Positions 29,010 through 33,672 of a DNA stretch of 33,672 nucleotides are shown here, piece by piece. The position numbers were made by a program, and so were the translations under genes. The stretch is from Chara braunii. Taxonomy: Eukaryota > Streptophyta > Charophyceae > Charales > Characeae. Positions within the stretch are counted from its first letter, which is position 1, and the number at the start of each line of letters is the position of its first letter. The DNA is taken from the NCBI GenBank assembly GCA_003427395.1, contig BFEA01000398.1, positions 13,377 to 47,048 on the forward strand, given 5' to 3'. Under the pieces are notes generated by a model. The model ran no database searches, was not told where the DNA came from, and saw only the letters and a list, made by a program, of their open reading frames with translations.

Positions 29010-29955
29010 CGCCCTCCCCTCACGGTGCTGACGCTCCCCTGTTGGTGCTGGAAATCTTGAACTCAATAAAGTCCACCCAGCAGCGGAATGTCTGAGATTG
29101 GGGAGGAGGCCGACATGTATTTTGTTGACTGGCCTGGCCTGGCCTGCCTACTCTTGACCCGTACAAAGGGCCGAGATTCACACATCTAAGTGGCTTGAGA
29201 TGCAGAAAGGGAGTAAGTGAGAGAGGGCGAGAGAGACGATGAGAATATCGAACAGCATCAAATAAACGTGCGCAAACATCGCCCACCTCGATCGTGCTCC
29301 TCCATTCTCTCCCCGCTGAGGGTACCTCCTCCTCTCAATTATCGCGTTGCTGCTGCGCTCCGCCATGTACGTCCAGCTGTGGGCACCTCGAACCTTGCGT
29401 GCCAACGTGGGAAGCGCCGTTGGCTGCTGACGTGGCATTCGCACGTTCGAGCACGAGGACGGGAGGAGGGCAATCGGATTGATCTATAGATGGATTGAAT
29501 TTCATTCTTCGAAGTTTTCTGTTTGTCGTTCAGGAATAGGAAAGAATAGCCTCCCCCATCGTCATCCAGTTCCTCCTTTTCCCCGTCGTGACGCACGAGC
29601 TGTTTCATGCTTTTGCAGCAAAAGCAAAGGCATCCCTGGAGCTCGCGGACTGCGATTCGCGAGCCCAGCGAAAAAACGACTGCGTGCCTTTCGGGATATC
29701 CGTTAAAATTGGAATGATACAGAGAATCTCTTTTTTCCTTTTCGAATTCTCCAAAAACAAAAAGAAAAAAAGAAGAAATATCTCATTCCTTTCACGACCT
29801 ACCACTACTCCTAAGCTTTCTTTTTTTTTCTTTTTTTTTTTTCTTTTAGCTTTCTACCTCTCTTCGGTGAAGGGAGGTAGCGTTTTGCCCCTTTGCCCTA
29901 GCGTTTAGGGTGCAGGGTTGGGCAGCCAGTGAAGATTTAGCACGGCCCTCGAGCA
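29010..29955. other. Non-coding stretch with two short hairpins
   Basis: TGCTTTTG/CAAAAGCA at about 29610-29628 and GCTCGCG (29641-29647) with CGCGAGC (29658-29664) are perfect stems. A T-rich tract lies at 29819-29845. No gene was recognised. Confidence 0.45.
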
Positions 29956-30521
29956 GGGACCCACTAGCATCGATTTACGCTTCGGCAGTTTGGTTTTCAA
30001 CCACGTCCGGCCAGAGGTGACATCCGGCGACCGTTGATCCTTTTGTGTATCTTGGGCGCAGGGCCATAAGGACGGATTTCATGGACGTACCTGTCCGCCG
30101 GCCAATAGAAGAGTTTCGTTTTCATTGTTTTGTCCATTTAGGTAGCCACTTTGCGTTGGCGTGAAGCTGCAATACTATGGTTTTTTAGGAGGAGGGGGAG
30201 GGTGGGGGGGGGGTTTCGTTTTTTATTCGGGGGCTTGTTTTTGAAGCTTCCTTGCTAATTTTTTTGGCAGAAATTGAGAATATTGAGATTTCCGTGGAAG
30301 ACTGCGAACAGGCCTGCGGGAAGGTCGCATGCAGATGTACCGGGTTGGTGGAAGTGTGGATGCATAGCCTTGGCCTTGTTTTCTTTGCATTTCTGAAAAT
30401 CAAAAGAAGGATTCTTTATATGTTTTTTTTTAAAGAAACGGCCGCCACACACCTATTTACACACCTATTTACTCGATGCTAGTGGGTCCCGACACCGATT
30501 TACTCGATGCTAGTGGGTCCC
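29956..30521. mobile_element. Short inverted-repeat element (MITE-like)
   Basis: GGGACCCACTAGCATCGA at 29956-29973 is the exact reverse complement of TCGATGCTAGTGGGTCCC, which occurs twice in tandem (30473-30490 and 30504-30521). The 480-550 bp between contains no coding frame with motifs. The same 18-bp word starts a third, right-facing copy at 30528, so several termini of one family lie side by side. Target duplications are not clear. Confidence 0.6.
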
Positions 30522-30561
30522 GGCTCCGGGACCCACTAGCATCGAGTAAATAGGTGTGTGG
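30445..30561. repeat. Large palindrome at the transposon junction
   Basis: 26 bases at 30498-30523 are the exact reverse complement of 30526-30551, with only CT between them. The outer part (ACACCTATTTACTCGATG at 30461 and onward) also matches the right arm through 30561, so two alternative foldings exist. CCACACACCTATTTAC is itself partly repeated on the left. Confidence 0.9.
30528..30551 (+). repeat. Candidate left terminus of the Harbinger-like element
   Basis: A right-facing copy of GGGACCCACTAGCATCGA, about 0.7 kb before the transposase ATG. A matching right terminus would lie beyond 33672, so this is inference from position and repeat identity. Confidence 0.4.
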
Positions 30562-31255
30562 AAGCATTTACGTGTTTAATAATGTGTAAAAAACGATTTC
30601 TTCTCAATTTATTCATTGTTTTACAACGAAGAAAACAATAAACAAAATGACGGCTCTGACAACAAGAGATACGACGTACAACCCGAGAATCCTTAGTTCG
30701 CGGTTGTCATCATTTGCAGATCCTTCACGTCACCAGCTGCACCCGACCCGAAACTTGTCCTCTCCCATACGCATGTGACCGTAAGTTGTGGCCGTGTGCG
30801 CTGTCCGCGAGAAAGGGAAATTCAGAAGGCCCCGCCGAGTGGAAACAAGCGAGCCGGCCTATGAGGCCGTCTTTCCATTTGTGGCAAACTTCCTTTCTCT
30901 CCCACGGTGTCTGTTGGTAGCAAAGTACGGGCGTGATGGGGGAGGCACACCCATTGCCGAAACGGAGGCACGGTCATCGGTAGCACGTACTGGTTGGACT
31001 TTTGGTGCTCGGCCTTTGCTGTGGATGAGCTTCCGTTGTCGTTCTTTTTGTTCGCCTCATGTATGTTCCCAACACTGCGCCTCTCTCTTACTCCGGCCCT
31101 GTCGCATAGTGAAGGCTGGTCTTTCCAGTCTGCCCTCGTCCGCCGGGCGTAGTCCCAAGTCCATAAGCTTGTTGGTTGGGGTTGGGGCGGGAAGGGGGGG
31201 GCACGAGGTCTGAGGGGGTTGGTGGTGGGCTGTTCGTTGTCCGCGTGGCCGAGGA

Positions 31256-32658
31256 ATGCCGCACCTTAGAAGGAGGCAGCGAGAACAGCTCGCTGTCGCG
31301 GTCATGGCTGTTGCCGGTAGAATGGCCGAGGATGCATTCCAAAGCCTCGATGACCTCCTTGGTTTCCGGACAGCAAGGCCCCTATTCCTGGCGCAACAGT
31401 CCAATGACACCCTGTTTGGTCTTGGAGATGACGACAACGACCATGGCCGGGGAGGGCATAGTTTGCTTTGGTTGTGGCCAACCATTGTCGAAATCTGTGA
31501 TCTCTTGCCTCAGGCTTCGCCTACGTGGTGGGTCATGAGGCGAACAGCAGGGTTGTGGAACAACCTGCTTCCAGGAGACAACGCAGAGGACGACCATTAC
31601 CTAGGCCTGCTGCGCATGCGTCGGTCCACCTTCGATAAACTGCTGCGAAAGATCGGTCCTTTTTTGGAGAAGACAGTCACTAAATTCAGGCTGCCGTTGC
31701 CTCTGGCGAAGACACTGGCATATGCTCTGCATAGGTGGGCCCACGGTGACTCACACTGGCACAGTTGCTCTGGTTATGGGATGGCAAAACCAGCGGGTTG
31801 CGAGCCATTACTACCGAAGTGGCGGAGGCCATTCACGCCGCTTATCCGAATGCCGTTAGCTTTGGGGGTTTGGAAGACCGTCACCGACACATGCAGCAAT
31901 TCGAGGCGTTGGGGTTTCCGAATTGCTGGGGCTGTATTGACTGCACCCATGTGTATGTCGACAAACCCCGCTCGAGGGACGGTGATGACTATTGCTCCGG
32001 TCGGCACAACCGATTCTCCCTCGTCATGCAAGTGGTGGTGGACACGGAGCTGAAGATCTTGGACTTCTGCTATGGTTTTCCGGGGACTGTGGGCAATGCG
32101 CGTGTTCTGAAGTACACTTCATTGTACAGGCGAGCCCTGAAGGGGTCATTGTTTTTTGACGATCCACAAGATCCGTTCCGTGGCGAACGACCTTCTATAC
32201 CAGGTGTCCCCGGCGGGTACTTGCTTGGCGACGGCGGGTATCCCAATCTTCCCTGGCTCGTCATTCCGTACGGGCGTCAGCCGGTGGTCATGCGAGCAAT
32301 GCAACAGTTTGACGCTCTATACAAGATAGTGAGGTCTTGCATCGAGCGATTCTTTGGTGTGTTCAAGATGCGCTTTCAGTTCTTTTACCGGCCGTACATT
32401 ACTGGCATCACGAGGGAGAGGCTGGAGTTCCGCGCTTGTTGTATACTCCACAACCTACTTCAGGAGTGGGGTGACCTGCCGGAAGCGGATGGTGAGTTGA
32501 TGGATGCCTCGTCTCCCGACAGTCCGCCTCCCGATGTTGACAGGCGTGTTGACGGTTGTCCGTTGGCGTCCATGTTCGGTCGGGAACGTGGCCAGGCTGT
32601 GAGGGACGCACTGTGCACCGAGGTCCTTCGTTTGTGGGAGGCCCGGCTGGATGATTAA
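31256..32658 (+). pseudogene. PIF/Harbinger-like transposase (HARBI1/DDE_Tnp_4 type), one frameshift
   Basis: The N-terminal part (31256 to about 31782) includes LLRMRRSTFDKLLRKIGPFL and LAYALHRWAHGDSHWH, the helical region that precedes the nuclease in PIF/Harbinger proteins. The C-terminal part is in another frame up to TAA 32656-32658. It has CWGCIDCTHV (first Asp, codon 31939-31941), YLLGDGGYPNLPWL (second Asp) and SCIERFFGVFKMRFQF (Glu), spaced about 97 and 38 residues, the expected DDE layout. YGM and GKTS motifs lie side by side in different frames around 31778-31790, so a single lost base near 31784 explains the break. The family cuts and pastes DNA at 3-bp TWA targets. Apart from the frameshift the gene looks young. 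ATG 31256 is the first in frame; 31304 is another candidate. Confidence 0.9.
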
Positions 32659-32840
32659 AACTCCGTTTTTTTTCGTTTTTTCAAGCACCAGTGTCGTTGG
32701 GTGTTGCCAAAAAAAATAGGCCTTCTGTAGAAATGAAAGCATAGACTGCTTTTATTCCAGGCTACGTTACTGTGTAGCGGGTTTTATGGCGATTCGTGTT
32801 GTGGTTTTCTACAGTTCCTACGTGCTTGGGCGACGCAGCT

Positions 32841-33613
32841 ATGGCGGACAACAATCGTCCAAGATGCTATGCGTATGAGAGGCGTGCGCTGATAACGTAC
32901 ATGGAGAACACAGAGAAGGACGTCGAACGCCTTCACCGATATCGGGTGGATAGGGGAGATAGCATCACCGTTACTTTGAGATGTGGGAGGCCGGTTTCTG
33001 AAAGCGACATGATCTCCCTTGAGAACATACACGCCCGTCGATAGGCGTTGTCGGTCATGAAAAGGTTGCGTGACTCACGTGACACGTTGCGTCAGTGTTG
33101 TGATGACCTCGTCGACAACAACATGCAGATACGGCGACATATAGATGGATGGAGACGGATGGCAGATGAAATGAGGGCGAATTTCGACCGTAGTACGCAC
33201 TCGTTGCGCGAGGCCGAGAGACAGAGAGATGAAGCCATGACGAGATTGGAAGTTGCTGAAGCAGAGCTCCGAGTCGCACGAGAACAAGCGCAAACGGTGT
33301 GGAGGTTTTATGACGAAGTGCTGCACGGAGGGTTTGGGGGGAAGTCGGGTGAAGACGATGTATGTGGAAGGTTTGCGTCCATGTCACTAGCAGACAGGGA
33401 GAAAGGAAAACAAGCATCAATGTCGGAGACAAGCTGTGCAAGCTGCAATGACATCGCGCGACTTTGGCGGAGAAGGAGAGAGAGATCGTCGGCCTTCAAA
33501 TGGCGAACGAGATGCTTCAATACCCACTGTCGTATTGGGAAGAAGCGAACAGGGATTTGACACAGTTTTCTCAGATTACGGGTTTGGGGCTGCCGCCGTC
33601 GAAGTGCGAGTGA
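32841..33613 (+). pseudogene. Coiled-coil protein downstream of the transposase, broken
   Basis: The frame opens at ATG 32841 (MADNNRPRCYAYERRAL), just after TTTTCTACAG, which looks like a 3' splice site. It is stopped by TAG 33042-33044 but continues in the same frame (SVMKRLRDSRDTLRQCCDDL, then SLREAERQRDEAMTRLEVAE, a clear heptad coiled coil). Near 33380-33440 the frame shifts; coding sense resumes as LAEKEREIVGLQMANEML and ends GLGLPPSKCE with TGA 33611-33613. Autonomous Harbinger elements carry a second, usually Myb-like, DNA-binding gene. Its position here fits such a partner, but no Myb/SANT tryptophans are seen, so the identity is open. It could also be a host gene fragment. Confidence 0.55.
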
Positions 33614-33614
33614 A

Positions 33615-33616
<2 letters not shown>

Positions 33617-33672
<56 letters not shown>
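33617..33672. repeat. (TG)n microsatellite at the window end
   Basis: Pure TG from 33617 to the last base. It continues beyond the window. Confidence 0.97.

Noticed and set aside
30788-31213. Open frame upstream of the transposase
   Set aside because: No motif, and its composition is not protein-like. The transposase domain begins only after 31256.

Overview
This window looks like nuclear DNA from a eukaryote with a repeat-rich genome. It holds two Ty3/gypsy-type LTR retroelements of one family with initiator-Met-tRNA-type primer sites, a PIF/Harbinger transposase, TTAA-flanked inverted-repeat elements, many long dinucleotide microsatellites and an assembly gap. The initiator-Met primer sites and telobox-like DNA suggest a plant or green-algal lineage; a charophyte such as Chara would fit, but that is inference. 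I see no intact single-copy host gene. Almost every coding region is a decayed mobile-element gene.

Layout. 1-3361: non-coding DNA with a GC-rich hairpin, a (CA)n tract and small duplications. 3362-9998: Ty3/gypsy element 1, with a 5' LTR, primer site, long leader with a possible intron, gag, protease, reverse transcriptase and RNase H, all broken by stops and frameshifts. Integrase is missing. In its place (about 9540-9863) lie an organelle-type tRNA-Tyr remnant on the minus strand and a hammerhead ribozyme motif on the plus strand, then a short piece of 3' LTR. 10347 onward: primer site of a further, minus-strand LTR element. About 10988-14083: an unusual chain of more than 30 unrelated hairpins, followed by a 54-bp minisatellite. 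15880-16215: a dispersed hairpin-bearing repeat with an inverted relative at 24600-24885. 17100-17940: degenerate and 40-bp tandem repeats.

19774-24475: element 2, a relative of element 1 with LTR, primer site, leader and gag. Its gag is split by two different insertions (22645-23296 and 23516-24228) that share nearly the same terminal inverted repeat and lie at TTAA sites. Aligning this gag with gag of element 1 shows the insertion points directly. The first insertion contains a 158-bp run of N. 24476-29955: mostly non-coding, with an AT-rich block, a CAGCTG-rich alanine-coding block and compound microsatellites.

29956-33672: a short inverted-repeat element and a large palindrome built from the same 18-bp terminus, then a PIF/Harbinger-like transposase (DDE triad present, one base lost) and a downstream coiled-coil reading frame broken by one stop and one frameshift. 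The window ends inside a (TG)n tract.

The most notable items are the hammerhead core at 9705-9750 with a self-complementary helix III, the 3-kb hairpin chain, and the twin TTAA insertions in gag of element 2. All coordinates and pairings were read by eye; no alignments, folding or searches were run.
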